A stretch of DNA of 64,000 nucleotides from Gordonia polyisoprenivorans (GTDB lineage Bacteria > Actinomycetota > Actinomycetes > Mycobacteriales > Mycobacteriaceae). Under the pieces are notes generated by a model. It worked only from the letters and a program-made list of their open reading frames with translations. It did no database searches and was not told where the DNA came from. A program made the translations under genes and the position numbers. The stretch spans positions 1,116,001-1,180,000 of the forward strand of contig NZ_CP072203.1 in assembly GCF_017654315.1 (NCBI RefSeq). Direction: 5' to 3'. Positions within the stretch are counted from its first letter, which is position 1; each line of letters starts with the position of its first letter. Below, piece by piece: positions 34,044 to 42,697 of the stretch.

Positions 34044-35143
34044 CCGGTGTGGCGATGAACTCGCTGGAGCAGCAGGGTTTTCGAGCGTCCGTGCGGTGTG
34101 CTGTCCCCGATCTGGTCGCCGATATCGAGGTCGCGCCCGGCGACACCCTCGGCATCATCGGCCCGAACGGAGCCGGGAAGTCGACCTTGCTCTCGATCGT
34201 GGCGGGTCTGCGTCGCACCCCGAATTCCCGGGTCGCGGTCGGATCGCGAATTCTGCAGGGCGACCGGACCTTTGTGGAGCCACACCGTCGGTCGGTGGTG
34301 TTGCTCGAGCAGAAGGCCAGACTGTTCGGTCATCTGTCGGTGCGGCGCAACGTCGAATTCGGCCCGGCGGCGGCCGGGTTGTCGCGCAAGGACATCCGGA
34401 ATCGGGCACAGCGCTGGCTCGACGCGGTCGGGGTGGCCGACCTCGCCGACCGCATGCCGTCGGGGCTGTCCGGTGGGCAGGCGCAGCGGGTCGCGATCGC
34501 GCGGGCGCTGGCCACCGAACCCGAGGTGTTGTTGCTCGACGAACCGTTCGCCGCGCTCGATGTCGATGTGGCACAACAGATGCGTTCGCTGATGCGTCGT
34601 CTCCTCGCCGACCGTGCCGGGATGACGGTGCTGGTCACCCACGATCTCATCGACGTGGTCAGCCTGGCCGATCGGATTGCGGTGATCGACGACGCCCGCA
34701 TCGTGCAGACCGGCTCGACCACCTCCGTGCTCACCCGACCCGAATCGGCGTTCGCGGCGACGCTGGCCGGAACGAACCTCATCGTCGGGCAGTTGCGTGA
34801 CGCGGGCACCGTCGTCGCCGACGACGGCATCCGGGTGGTCGGTACCGCGGCCGAATCCGCAGTCGTCGGTCGGGCGGCGGCGGCATTCTCGCCTCGCGCG
34901 GTGGCGGTGTATCTCCGGCCACCGCAGGGCAGTCCCCGCAACAGCTGGCACGGAGTCGTGGAAGACGTGATACCGCAGGGTGATCGGGTATTGGTCCGCA
35001 CTCGATGTGGTACTCACCGGATCGGCGCCGAGGTGACCTGGGCGTCGGTCATCGAGCTCGATCTGAGTCCGGGAACCGACGTCGTGCTGACCGTGAAGGC
35101 CACCGAGGTCGCGATCTACGGCGCTGCCGGATCACCCTCGTAG
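34040..35143 (+). CDS. modC: Molybdate ABC transporter ATPase ModC
   Basis: 367 residues. Walker A GPNGAGKST near residue 42, signature LSGGQAQRVAIARAL, Walker B VLLLDEPFAALD and the VTHDLIDVVSLAD H-loop. A regulatory C-terminal TOBE-like region follows (WHGVVEDVIPQGDRVLVRT, VVLTVKATEVAIYG). The start overlaps the modB stop (ATGA). The last 28 bases overlap the 3' end of the convergent cyclase gene. Confidence 0.94.
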   Translation: MTGVAMNSLEQQGFRASVRCAVPDLVADIEVAPGDTLGIIGPNGAGKSTLLSIVAGLRRTPNSRVAVGSRILQGDRTFVEPHRRSVVLLEQKARLFGHLSVRRNVEFGPAAAGLSRKDIRNRAQRWLDAVGVADLADRMPSGLSGGQAQRVAIARALATEPEVLLLDEPFAALDVDVAQQMRSLMRRLLADRAGMTVLVTHDLIDVVSLADRIAVIDDARIVQTGSTTSVLTRPESAFAATLAGTNLIVGQLRDAGTVVADDGIRVVGTAAESAVVGRAAAAFSPRAVAVYLRPPQGSPRNSWHGVVEDVIPQGDRVLVRTRCGTHRIGAEVTWASVIELDLSPGTDVVLTVKATEVAIYGAAGSPS

Positions 35144-36045
35144 TACTTGTTGGCCTCCAGGACCTTGGCCCGCAGTTTGCGATAACCGCGCACCGACAGC
35201 GGCGAGATCGACCGCAGGTGAAACGGCTCGACATCGGTGAGGTCGGCGGCCAGGGCCTCGTCGACCAGGACGGTACCCGGTCGGGCCGAACCACACAGCC
35301 GGGCAGCGATGTTGACCGGTTCACCGAACAGGTCGCCGAGCCTGCTCAGGACTGCGCCGCGGGCGAGCCCGACCCGTAGGGGCGGAATCGGCCCATTGTC
35401 GCTGAGCCGCTGGATCGCCAGCGCCGCAGCGGCTGCCTCGGCACTGTCGTCGAAGCTGAACATGACCGCGTCGCCGAGGGTCTTGACGACGTGACCACCG
35501 CGGTCGGTGACGATGTCGAAGGTGCGTTCCTCGAAGTTCTCGAGCAGATCCTCGAGTTCGCCCATCCCGATGCGTCGCGACAGGCTCGTATAGCCGACGA
35601 TGTCGGCGAAACCGACCACGAGATCGTGCTCCTCGTCGGAGTCGCGGGCGACGTCGCGCTCGAGCGCGATCTTGAGGTGACGCCGCCAGATCAACCGCTG
35701 GATGACGTCGATGGCGCCGATCATCTGCTCGCGGGTCCACGGGACGTCCGGATCGCGATCGAGATCCAGGATCTGGTCGGCCTGCCACTCGGTCAGACGC
35801 GACATCGTCTGTCCGATCGCCCGGGCGGTGGCGATCTGGGCCTGCTCCGGCAGGGTCTCCTCGGAACCGGCGAACAGCCGCAGGGCATCGACCTCGTCGG
35901 GGGTGAAGATCTTGTCCGTCGTGGTCCGATGCGCGAAACCGAAGGCGTTCCACAGCCTCTCGGCGTACTCCGGTGAGATCCCCAGTTCGGCGATGAGCTC
36001 GTCGCGGGAAAAGCGTGGCTCACCGGAATCAGCGGCGGAACTCAT
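35116..36045 (-). CDS. Class III adenylate/guanylate cyclase domain protein
   Basis: 309 residues. The N-terminal ~140 residues form a MerR-like/pH-sensor-type helical region (RDELIAELGISPEYAERLWNAFGF). The catalytic domain has LVVGFADIVGYTSLSRRI with the first metal Asp, GGHVVKTLGDAVMFSF with the second Asp, and FGEPVNIAARLCG with Asn/Arg of the transition-state site. Adenylate cyclase activity is likely. The long N-terminal HTH-like part occurs in mycobacterial cyclases such as Rv1264, where it inhibits or senses pH. Its ATG was chosen over an open frame reaching 37116. Confidence 0.85.
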   Translation of the reverse strand: MSSAADSGEPRFSRDELIAELGISPEYAERLWNAFGFAHRTTTDKIFTPDEVDALRLFAGSEETLPEQAQIATARAIGQTMSRLTEWQADQILDLDRDPDVPWTREQMIGAIDVIQRLIWRRHLKIALERDVARDSDEEHDLVVGFADIVGYTSLSRRIGMGELEDLLENFEERTFDIVTDRGGHVVKTLGDAVMFSFDDSAEAAAAALAIQRLSDNGPIPPLRVGLARGAVLSRLGDLFGEPVNIAARLCGSARPGTVLVDEALAADLTDVEPFHLRSISPLSVRGYRKLRAKVLEANKYYEGDPAAP

Positions 36046-36091
36046 CGGGGCGGGCTCCCGTCGTCGTGGTCCCGGTGAGTCTAGCAACGGT

Positions 36092-36152
36092 GGCGACGCG
36101 CTGTGACGATGGCGACGCGCTGGGACGATGGCGGCGACGCCGCTGGGACGAT
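36092..36152. repeat. Three tandem ~19-bp repeats upstream of the cyclase
   Basis: GGCGACGCGCTGTGACGAT (36092), GGCGACGCGCTGGGACGAT (36111) and GGCGGCGACGCCGCTGGGACGAT (36130-36152, with a 4-base insertion). They fill most of the gap between the cyclase and the double-TetR gene. Slippage or multiple operator sites are both possible. Confidence 0.7.
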
Positions 36153-36167
36153 GGCGGGCCGCGTCCG

Positions 36168-37337
36168 TCAGACCCCCAGGATTCCTTTCATCAGATACGC
36201 CATCCGGGCCGGGAAGTCGGGGCGCGAGGTGCCGCGTCGGACGCGGACGGCGTCGTTGACGATCGACAGCGCCGCGTGTACGGCCACGCCTGCCTCCGGC
36301 CGGTCGAGGTCGGGACGAGTGCGCGTCATCAGGTCGACCCAGCGGGCGACGTAGTTGCGCTGGACGTCGAGCAGGTCGGCGGCGTCGGACTGGCCGATGA
36401 AGACCGCCGAGTTGTTGAAGCCGACCGACAGGTCCGGGCTGGAGGTGAGCGTCGAGACGTACGAATCGACCAGCAGGGACAGGAGTTTCGCGCTGTCCGA
36501 CGTGGTCGAATGAGCGGCCATCGCGCCTGCCTCCAACCGGGTGGCGCTGCGCCGGCCGATGCCGACGAGGATGGCGAGCTTCGAACTGAAGTGCCGGTAG
36601 ACACTCGGACCGGTGATCCCCACCGCAGCACCGATATCGTCCACGCCCACACCGGCATAGCCGCGTCGGGCGAACAATTCGGCTGCGGCGTCGAGGATCT
36701 CGTCGCGGCGCGTCCGTGATCCGCCGGACATCACCGGCGCAGGCACCATCGGCGGGGCGGAGTCGGGGCGCAGGGTGATCAGCCGATGCACGAGGATCTT
36801 GAGCTCGGCCAACGACCGGGTGGCCGACAGGCGCGCGTTGTGCACGCCCAGACTTCCGGCGACGCTCAGCGTCGCCCAACACAATTCGACGGCCTCGCGC
36901 TCGGGCATGCCGGTGCCCGCGGCGAGGACCCCGGCCCATCGGTGCATGACGCCGCGGATGCGCAGGACGATCACCCGGTTCTCCTCCTCGCTGAGGTGCT
37001 GGCTGGCTGAGCGCCACAGTGACGTGGCCGCGGGCCTGCGCACCCCGATCGAACACACCGCGTCGACGAGTTCCTCCGGGCTCGAGTCGGTGCCGTCGAG
37101 CAACCGGTCGGTGCACGCCTCCAACTCGTCCACGCCACCCATCACCGCGGCCAACAGCAAGGCGTGCTTGTCGGCGAAGTGCCGGTAGACCGAGGGTGCG
37201 GTGACACCGGCGGCCCGCGCGATGTCGGCGAGGGCGACCTGGGTATAGCCGCGCTCGGCGAACAGCGTCGCCGCGTGGTCGGCGAGCTGCCGCTTGCGGT
37301 CGGCCGGTCGGGCGCGGGTGGGCTTCGGGCTAGGCAT
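36168..37337 (-). CDS. Tandem TetR regulator with two DNA-binding domains
   Basis: 389 residues, nearly double the usual length. The first HTH lies at about residues 14-60 (LADHAATLFAERGYTQVALADIARAAGVTAPSVYRHFADK) and a second at about 210-260 (ILDAAAELFARRGYAGVGVDDIGAAVGITGPSVYRHFSSK), each followed by its own ligand-type domain. A single chain would act as a pseudo-dimer. It is divergent from fadA/fadB, with a palindrome in the promoter, so it is probably their repressor and senses acyl-CoA. Confidence 0.9.
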   Translation of the reverse strand: MPSPKPTRARPADRKRQLADHAATLFAERGYTQVALADIARAAGVTAPSVYRHFADKHALLLAAVMGGVDELEACTDRLLDGTDSSPEELVDAVCSIGVRRPAATSLWRSASQHLSEEENRVIVLRIRGVMHRWAGVLAAGTGMPEREAVELCWATLSVAGSLGVHNARLSATRSLAELKILVHRLITLRPDSAPPMVPAPVMSGGSRTRRDEILDAAAELFARRGYAGVGVDDIGAAVGITGPSVYRHFSSKLAILVGIGRRSATRLEAGAMAAHSTTSDSAKLLSLLVDSYVSTLTSSPDLSVGFNNSAVFIGQSDAADLLDVQRNYVARWVDLMTRTRPDLDRPEAGVAVHAALSIVNDAVRVRRGTSRPDFPARMAYLMKGILGV

Positions 37338-37380
37338 GGTGAATCGACCATAGCGCAGAAATGCCGGTCCAGATCAAGTG

Positions 37381-37411
37381 TTGACCTCAGGGTATGGCCA
37401 AATAAGTTATT
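37381..37411 (+). promoter_or_regulatory. fadA promoter with AATAAGTTATT operator
   Basis: TTGACC (37381-37386) and TAAGTT (37403-37408) are spaced 16 bases. The perfect palindrome AATAA-G-TTATT (37401-37411) overlaps the -10 element, as expected for a repressor site. Confidence 0.55.
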
Positions 37412-37467
37412 CCGCGTTAGCCTGTCGTGGTAACCGTCTCCGGTTCATGTGAAAGGAACACAGCATC

Positions 37468-38679
37468 GTGGCCGATCAAGCATTCATCTACGAGGCGTTG
37501 CGTACGCCGCGTGGCAAGCAGCGCGGCGGAGCGCTGCACAGCGTCAAGCCGGTTGATCTCGCATCGGGGATCATCAACGAGGTTCTCGCCCGGCACGGGG
37601 GACTCGACCCGGCAGAGATCAACGACGTGATCTTGGGTGTCGTGTCGCCGGTCGGCGAGCAGGGCGGCGTCATCGCCCGCACCGCGGCTCTCAACAGCGG
37701 TCTGCCCGAGACCGTCCCCGGTACCCAGATCGACCGCTTCTGCGCGTCGGGTCTGGAGGCCACCAACATGGCGGCATCGAAGGTCGCCTCCGGCTTCGAC
37801 GATCTGGTCCTCGCCGGTGGCGTGGAGTCGATGAGCCGTGTCCCGATGGGCTCCGACGGCGGCGCCCTGTTCATGGACCCGGCGACCGCCTATGACCACT
37901 ACATCACCCCGCAGGGCATCGGTGCCGACACCATCGCCACCATCGAGGGCTTCAGCCGCGAGGACGTCGACGGCTACGCAGTGGAGTCGCAGAATCGTGC
38001 GGAAAAGGCATGGGCGAGTGGCTACTTCGCCAAGTCGGTGGTTCCGGTTCGTGACATCAATGGGGTGATCGTGCTCGATCACGACGAGCATCGTCGTCCG
38101 GGCACCACGGTCGAATCGCTCGGCAAGCTCAAGCCCGCCTTCGCCGCGCTCGCCGAGATGGCCGGGTTCGACGACGTGATCATGCAGAAGTACCCCTTCC
38201 TCGAGAAGATCAACCACGTCCACACCGGTGGCAACAGCTCTGGCATCGTCGACGGTGCCGCGGTCGTGCTGCTGGGCAGTGAGGCGGCCGGCAAGCGCAA
38301 CGGCCTGACCCCGCGCGGTCGCGTGGTGGCCTTCGCCGAGGTCGGCTCGGAGCCCTCGATCATGCTGACGGGTCCGACCCCGGCGACCGAGCTGGCGCTG
38401 AAGAAGGCCGGGCTGACCGTCGACGACATCGACGTGTTCGAGCTGAACGAGGCGTTCGCGTCGGTCGTCATGAAGTGGATGAAGGATCTGAAGATCCCGC
38501 ACGAGAAGGTCAACGTCAACGGCGGCGCGATTGCGATGGGTCACCCGCTCGGGGCGACCGGTGCGATGATCTTCGGTACCTGCCTCGACGAGCTCGAGCG
38601 CACCGGCGGTCGTTACGGCCTGGTCACCCTGTGCATCGGCGGCGGCATGGGCGTCGCGACCATCATCGAGCGTCTCTGA
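37468..38679 (+). CDS. fadA: Acetyl-CoA C-acyltransferase (thiolase) FadA
   Basis: 403 residues. The acylated Cys is in [16 protein letters not shown] near residue 92, the base His in [15 protein letters not shown] and the second Cys in TLCIGGGMG. It performs the last step of beta-oxidation, cleaving 3-ketoacyl-CoA with CoA. GTG start with AAAGGA upstream. It is the first gene of a two-gene operon with fadB, 33 bases apart. Confidence 0.95.
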   Translation: MADQAFIYEALRTPRGKQRGGALHSVKPVDLASGIINEVLARHGGLDPAEINDVILGVVSPVGEQGGVIARTAALNSGLPETVPGTQIDRFCASGLEATNMAASKVASGFDDLVLAGGVESMSRVPMGSDGGALFMDPATAYDHYITPQGIGADTIATIEGFSREDVDGYAVESQNRAEKAWASGYFAKSVVPVRDINGVIVLDHDEHRRPGTTVESLGKLKPAFAALAEMAGFDDVIMQKYPFLEKINHVHTGGNSSGIVDGAAVVLLGSEAAGKRNGLTPRGRVVAFAEVGSEPSIMLTGPTPATELALKKAGLTVDDIDVFELNEAFASVVMKWMKDLKIPHEKVNVNGGAIAMGHPLGATGAMIFGTCLDELERTGGRYGLVTLCIGGGMGVATIIERL

Positions 38680-38712
38680 CGGCCACCTCACCAAAGGAAT
38701 CTGCGAACAACC

Positions 38713-40884
38713 ATGAGTGACAACATGATCAATTGGGAGAAGGATGCCGACGGCGTCGTCATCCTGACCATGGACGACAAGAGCCAGGGCGCCAACACCA
38801 TGAACCAGACGTTCATGGACTCGATTGCCGCCACGGTCGATCGTCTCGAGGCGGAGAAGGACGACATCACCGGTGTCGTCATCACCTCGGCGAAGAAGAC
38901 CTTCTTCGCCGGCGGTGACCTCAAGGACATGACCGCCGAGCAGACCCAGACCAAAGAGGAGATCGCCACCGCGATCACCGAGCGCACCAACGGCATGAAG
39001 AAGGTGCTGCGTCGGCTCGAGACCCTCGGCAAGCCGGTCGTCGCTGCGATCAACGGTGCTGCACTCGGTGGCGGCCTCGAGCTCGCGCTGCACACCCACC
39101 ATCGCATCGCCGCGGACATCAAGGGTGTCCAGATCGGTCTGCCCGAGGTCACCCTCGGCCTGCTGCCCGGTGGCGGTGGCGTCGTGCGTACCGTGCGTCT
39201 GCTCGGCTTCCAGGCCGCGCTGATGAACGTGCTCCTGCAGGGTCCGCGGTTCAACGCCGCCAAGGCCAAGGAGACCGGTCTGGTCGACGAGCTCGTCGGT
39301 TCGGTCGAGGAACTCGTGCCGGCCGCCAAGGAATGGATCAAGGCCAACCCCGAAGCGGTCCAGCCGTGGGATGTCAAGGGCTACAAGATGCCCGGTGGTG
39401 CGGTCACCAATCCGTCGGTGGCGGCCAACCTGCCCGCCTTCCCGGCGATCCTGCGCAAGCAGATCAAGGGCGCCAACATGCCGGCTCCGCGCGCCATCCT
39501 GGCCGCGGCCATCGAGGGCGCCTATGTCGACGTCGACACCGCCGACATCGTCGAGACCCGCTACTTCGTGTCGCTGGTGACCGGTCAGGTCGCGCAGAAT
39601 ATGATCAAGGCGTTCTTCTTCGACCTGCAGCACATCAACAACGGTGGCTCGCGGCCGGAGGGCTACGACAAGTACACCGCCAAGAAGGTCGGCGTCATCG
39701 GCGCGGGCATGATGGGTGCGGCGATCGCCTACGTCTCGGCCAAGGCCGGTATCGAGGTCGTCCTCAAGGACGTCGACATCGAGGCCGCCAAGCGGGGCAA
39801 GGGCTACTCGGAGAAGCTCGAGGAGAAGGCGCTCTCGCGGGGCAAGACCACCCAGGAGAAGAGTGACGCGCTGCTCGCGCGGATCACGCCGACGGTCGAC
39901 GCCGCCGACTTCAAGGGTGTCGATCTGGTCATCGAGGCCGCTTTCGAGTCGGTCGAGGTGAAGAACAAGGTGTTCCAGGAGATCGAGGACGTCGTCGAAC
40001 CCGACGCGGTGCTCGGCTCGAACACCTCGACGCTGCCGATCACGATCCTCGCCCAGGGCGTCAAGCGCCAGGAGGACTTCATCGGTATCCACTTCTTCTC
40101 GCCGGTCGACAAGATGCCGCTGGTGGAGATCATCCGTGGGGAGAAGACCTCGGATGCTGTGCTGGCCAAGGTGATCGACTACACGCTGCAGATCCGTAAG
40201 ACCCCGATCGTGGTCAACGACAGCCGCGGGTTCTTCACCAGCCGGGTCATCGGCACCTTCATCAACGAGGCCATCGCGGCCGTCGGCGAAGGTGTGGAAC
40301 CGGCGCTGGTCGAGCACGCCGGCACCCAGGCCGGATACCCGGCCGCACCGCTGCAGCTCTCCGATGAGCTCAACCTCATCCTGATGCAGAAGATCCGTAA
40401 GGAATCCCAGGCCGCCGCCGAGGCGGAGGGCAAGGAATTCCCGCAGCACGGATCATTCGCCGTCATCGACTACCTCGTCGAGCAGGGCCGTCCCGGCAAG
40501 AAGGAAGGCGCCGGCTTCTACGAGTACGACGAGAACGGCAAGCGCGTACAGCTGTGGCAGGGCCTGCGGGAGAAGTTCAACTCCGGCAGCAGCCAGCAGT
40601 CGCTCGAGGACCTCAAGGAGCGCATGCTCTTCGCCGAGGCCGTCGAGACCGCACGCTGCATCGAGGAAGGCGTCATCACCTCGGTGCCCGACGCCAACAT
40701 CGGCTCGATCTTCGGCATCGGCTTCCCGGCCTGGACCGGCGGTGTGGTGCAGTACATGAACCAGTACGAAGGCGGCCTGGCCGGCTTCGTCGAGCGCTCC
40801 CGCGAACTGGCCAAGAAGTACGGCGCACAGTTCGAGCCGCCGGCCTCGCTGGTGGAGAAGGCGAACAAGGGCGAGAAGTACTGA
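38713..40884 (+). CDS. fadB: Beta-oxidation multifunctional protein FadB
   Basis: 723 residues. The N-terminal ~190 residues are enoyl-CoA hydratase (KKTFFAGGDLKDM, AAINGAALGGGLELAL, GLPEVTLGLLPGGGG, with both catalytic Glu). From about residue 325 comes the NAD-binding 3-hydroxyacyl-CoA dehydrogenase (GVIGAGMMGAAIAYVSAKAG, FIGIHFFSPVDKMPLVEII, VVNDSRGFFTSRV). Together with FadA it forms the trifunctional beta-oxidation complex. ATG start with AAAGGA. A strong terminator follows. Confidence 0.96.
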   Translation: MSDNMINWEKDADGVVILTMDDKSQGANTMNQTFMDSIAATVDRLEAEKDDITGVVITSAKKTFFAGGDLKDMTAEQTQTKEEIATAITERTNGMKKVLRRLETLGKPVVAAINGAALGGGLELALHTHHRIAADIKGVQIGLPEVTLGLLPGGGGVVRTVRLLGFQAALMNVLLQGPRFNAAKAKETGLVDELVGSVEELVPAAKEWIKANPEAVQPWDVKGYKMPGGAVTNPSVAANLPAFPAILRKQIKGANMPAPRAILAAAIEGAYVDVDTADIVETRYFVSLVTGQVAQNMIKAFFFDLQHINNGGSRPEGYDKYTAKKVGVIGAGMMGAAIAYVSAKAGIEVVLKDVDIEAAKRGKGYSEKLEEKALSRGKTTQEKSDALLARITPTVDAADFKGVDLVIEAAFESVEVKNKVFQEIEDVVEPDAVLGSNTSTLPITILAQGVKRQEDFIGIHFFSPVDKMPLVEIIRGEKTSDAVLAKVIDYTLQIRKTPIVVNDSRGFFTSRVIGTFINEAIAAVGEGVEPALVEHAGTQAGYPAAPLQLSDELNLILMQKIRKESQAAAEAEGKEFPQHGSFAVIDYLVEQGRPGKKEGAGFYEYDENGKRVQLWQGLREKFNSGSSQQSLEDLKERMLFAEAVETARCIEEGVITSVPDANIGSIFGIGFPAWTGGVVQYMNQYEGGLAGFVERSRELAKKYGAQFEPPASLVEKANKGEKY

Positions 40885-40911
40885 GCCACTTGATGAGCTG
40901 AGCGATACGTG

Positions 40912-40944
40912 AAAGTGGGGGAAGAATCTTCTTCCCCCACTTTT
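40912..40944 (+). terminator. Intrinsic terminator of fadAB
   Basis: A perfect 14-bp stem (AAAGTGGGGGAAGA at 40912-40925, complement at 40930-40943) with a 4-nt loop, followed by T. It lies 28 bases after the fadB stop. Its symmetric A and T ends could also stop transcripts coming from the other side. Confidence 0.9.
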
Positions 40945-40980
40945 GCTTTCGTCCGCAGGAAATCCCTAGGGGACGAGTGA

Positions 40981-41015
40981 GACACCCGGGGAGGAATCTT
41001 TCCTCCCCGGGTGTC
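40981..41015 (-). terminator. Intrinsic terminator of the SPFH-protein gene
   Basis: A perfect 16-bp stem (GACACCCGGGGAGGAA at 40981-40996, complement at 41000-41015) with a 3-nt loop. It lies just beyond the stop of the minus-strand SPFH gene (41038), making a back-to-back terminator pair with the fadAB terminator. Confidence 0.85.
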
Positions 41016-41037
41016 GTCGTCGGTGGCGACGGTTGCG

Positions 41038-41754
41038 TCAGTCGTCGTCGGCCACCGGCGCGGCAGCCGAATCACCCACTTGCGCAGCATCGCCCACCGA
41101 CAACACCAGCCTGGTGCCATACGGCGCTTCCTGGACCAGGCGCAACTGGGCCAGTGCCGGGTGTGCGTCGAGCACGCGTCCGGCGTTGGCGAGTGAGCGC
41201 AACGCAGCCGTCTCCGCCCGTGCGGTCTCCAGCTTGGCCAGGCCGCGTGCCTTGGCGGAGATCAGCTCGGTTGCCGCCGAACGGATCTCACTCGGCACGA
41301 TGACGTCCTTGAGCAGCGCCTCGGCGACGGTCACACCCACGGTCGCACCGACCGTTCGCGCAGCGGCGAGCACGACGCCCATGTCGACCGCATCACCACG
41401 TGCCATCAGATCCTCGAGGGACACCGACGCACAGGCGTCGCGCAGCGCGACCTGAGCCGAGAGGTAGATGGCCGACCAGGGGTCGTTGGACTGTTCGACG
41501 AAGGCGACGGGGTCGGTGATCGTCGCGCGCAGGGCCACCGTCACGCGCACCGACACTCCCTCGGCCGTGAGGATCTCCTGCGGTGCAACCGAGATGACGC
41601 GCGCACGCATGTCGAGCCAGGTGTGGGTTGCCGTCCGACGCCGACGGTACTGGCCGGGTGTCAGAGTCCGGGACAGTCGTCCACGGCGGTATTCGAGGAC
41701 GCAATGGCCGGCCGGGACGGAGACCGTGGCGAATGCGGATGTGATGATGGACAA
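41038..41754 (-). CDS. SPFH-domain (slipin/band 7) protein
   Basis: 238 residues. The SPFH domain covers nearly the whole protein: VPAGHCVLEYRRGRLSRTL, TAEGVSVRVTVALRATITDP, and SLEDLMARGDAVDMG, then an Ala-rich helix (KARGLAKLETARAETAALRSLA). No clear membrane helix is seen at the N-terminus, so it may sit on the membrane by a short hydrophobic segment (IITSAFATVSVPAG). I choose TTG 41754, preceded by AGGGAGG 6 nt upstream, because no ATG/GTG fits. It follows the response regulator in the same direction. Confidence 0.75.
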   Translation of the reverse strand: MSIITSAFATVSVPAGHCVLEYRRGRLSRTLTPGQYRRRRTATHTWLDMRARVISVAPQEILTAEGVSVRVTVALRATITDPVAFVEQSNDPWSAIYLSAQVALRDACASVSLEDLMARGDAVDMGVVLAAARTVGATVGVTVAEALLKDVIVPSEIRSAATELISAKARGLAKLETARAETAALRSLANAGRVLDAHPALAQLRLVQEAPYGTRLVLSVGDAAQVGDSAAAPVADDD

Positions 41755-42058
41755 GGCGAACCTCCCTTCGGCGGCGGTGTATGGCGGCGGACACCGCCCG
41801 CGGGCGGGTGCGTCGGTGGGGACACGCGCGAGACCTCCACGCGTGGCCGCAGGACCGAGGCCCACCGGGGTTCCCGGGGGCGGTGCCGAGTGGGGAGTCG
41901 AACCCCGGTGCCGTAGCACGGACCGTAGCCATACCTTAAATGGATGCGCGAGAGTACAACGCGCAGAACATGATCGACGGTACCCCGCGATCGGCTGCTC
42001 TCTCGTGCGGGAGTGAACTCTGCCAGGGCAGGTGGCGAGGGCGCAAGCGAATAAACGC
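41755..42058. other. Intergenic region before the SPFH gene
   Basis: 304 bases without a convincing gene. It contains a minus-strand promoter-like pair (TTGTAC, complement of 41954-41959; TAAGGT, complement of 41933-41938; 15-base spacer) and a sequence resembling a tRNA T-arm on the minus strand (complement of 41887-41905) without the rest of a tRNA. The SPFH gene therefore may have its own promoter besides read-through from the response regulator. Confidence 0.5.
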
Positions 42059-42697
42059 TCAGCGGATCAAGCCGCGCTCGAAGGCCACCCGCACCGCTGC
42101 GGCGCGGTCCTTCACGCCGAGCTTGGGGTAGAGCCGCAGCAGGTGCGTCTTGACCGTGGCCTCGCTGATCATCAGTTCGGCGGCCACCTGGCGATTGGTG
42201 CCGCCACCGGCCACCGCGCGCAGCACCTCGCATTCGCGTTCGGTCAGCGCCTCGAACCGATTGCGGCTCATCAGACTTGCCGCAGCGCTCGGGTCCAGGA
42301 CGCTCTGACCGGCCGCGGCGCGGCGTACCGCGGCGATGAGATCCGCACGAGGCGTCGCCTTGAGCAGGTATCCGTCGGCCCCGGCGTCGACCGCGGCCCT
42401 GATGTCGGTGTCGGTGTCGTAGGTGGTGAGCACGAGTATCCGTGGCGCGTCCGGGTTCTCCGCTCGCAGCACTCGGATCGCGCCCACCCCGTCGAGCCCG
42501 GGCATCCGTAGATCCATCAGTACGACGTCGGGGTGCAGTCGGGCGATCGTGGTGAGTGCCTCGGCTCCGTCGGCGGCCTCGCCGATCACCGACATCTCCG
42601 GCTCCCGCTCGAGCATGCCGCGAATACCGTCGCGTACCACCGGGTGGTCGTCGACCACGACGATGCTGATCGTCGCATCCGTGGCGTCGCGCATCAT
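42059..42697 (-). CDS. NarL/LuxR-type response regulator
   Basis: 212 residues. Receiver domain with VVVDDHPVVRDGIRGML, phospho-acceptor Asp in VVLMDLRMPGLDG near residue 60 and LTTYDTD; GerE HTH with LTERECEVLRAVAGGGTNRQVA and SEATVKTHLLRLYPKLGV. Start ATG overlaps the kinase stop (ATGA). It probably controls the linked ABC transporter and possibly the SPFH gene. Confidence 0.93.
   Translation of the reverse strand: MMRDATDATISIVVVDDHPVVRDGIRGMLEREPEMSVIGEAADGAEALTTIARLHPDVVLMDLRMPGLDGVGAIRVLRAENPDAPRILVLTTYDTDTDIRAAVDAGADGYLLKATPRADLIAAVRRAAAGQSVLDPSAAASLMSRNRFEALTERECEVLRAVAGGGTNRQVAAELMISEATVKTHLLRLYPKLGVKDRAAAVRVAFERGLIR

Noticed and set aside
37417..40449. 1010-codon open frame on the minus strand opposite fadA and fadB
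   Set aside because: The plus strand holds two well recognised enzymes with all catalytic motifs. The minus frame has no family match and is an artefact of GC-rich third positions.
41887..41905. tRNA T-arm-like sequence on the minus strand
   Set aside because: GGGGTTCGACTCCCC resembles a T-loop, but no matching acceptor, D-arm or anticodon arm is present within tRNA length. At most it is a fragment or an attachment-site relic.
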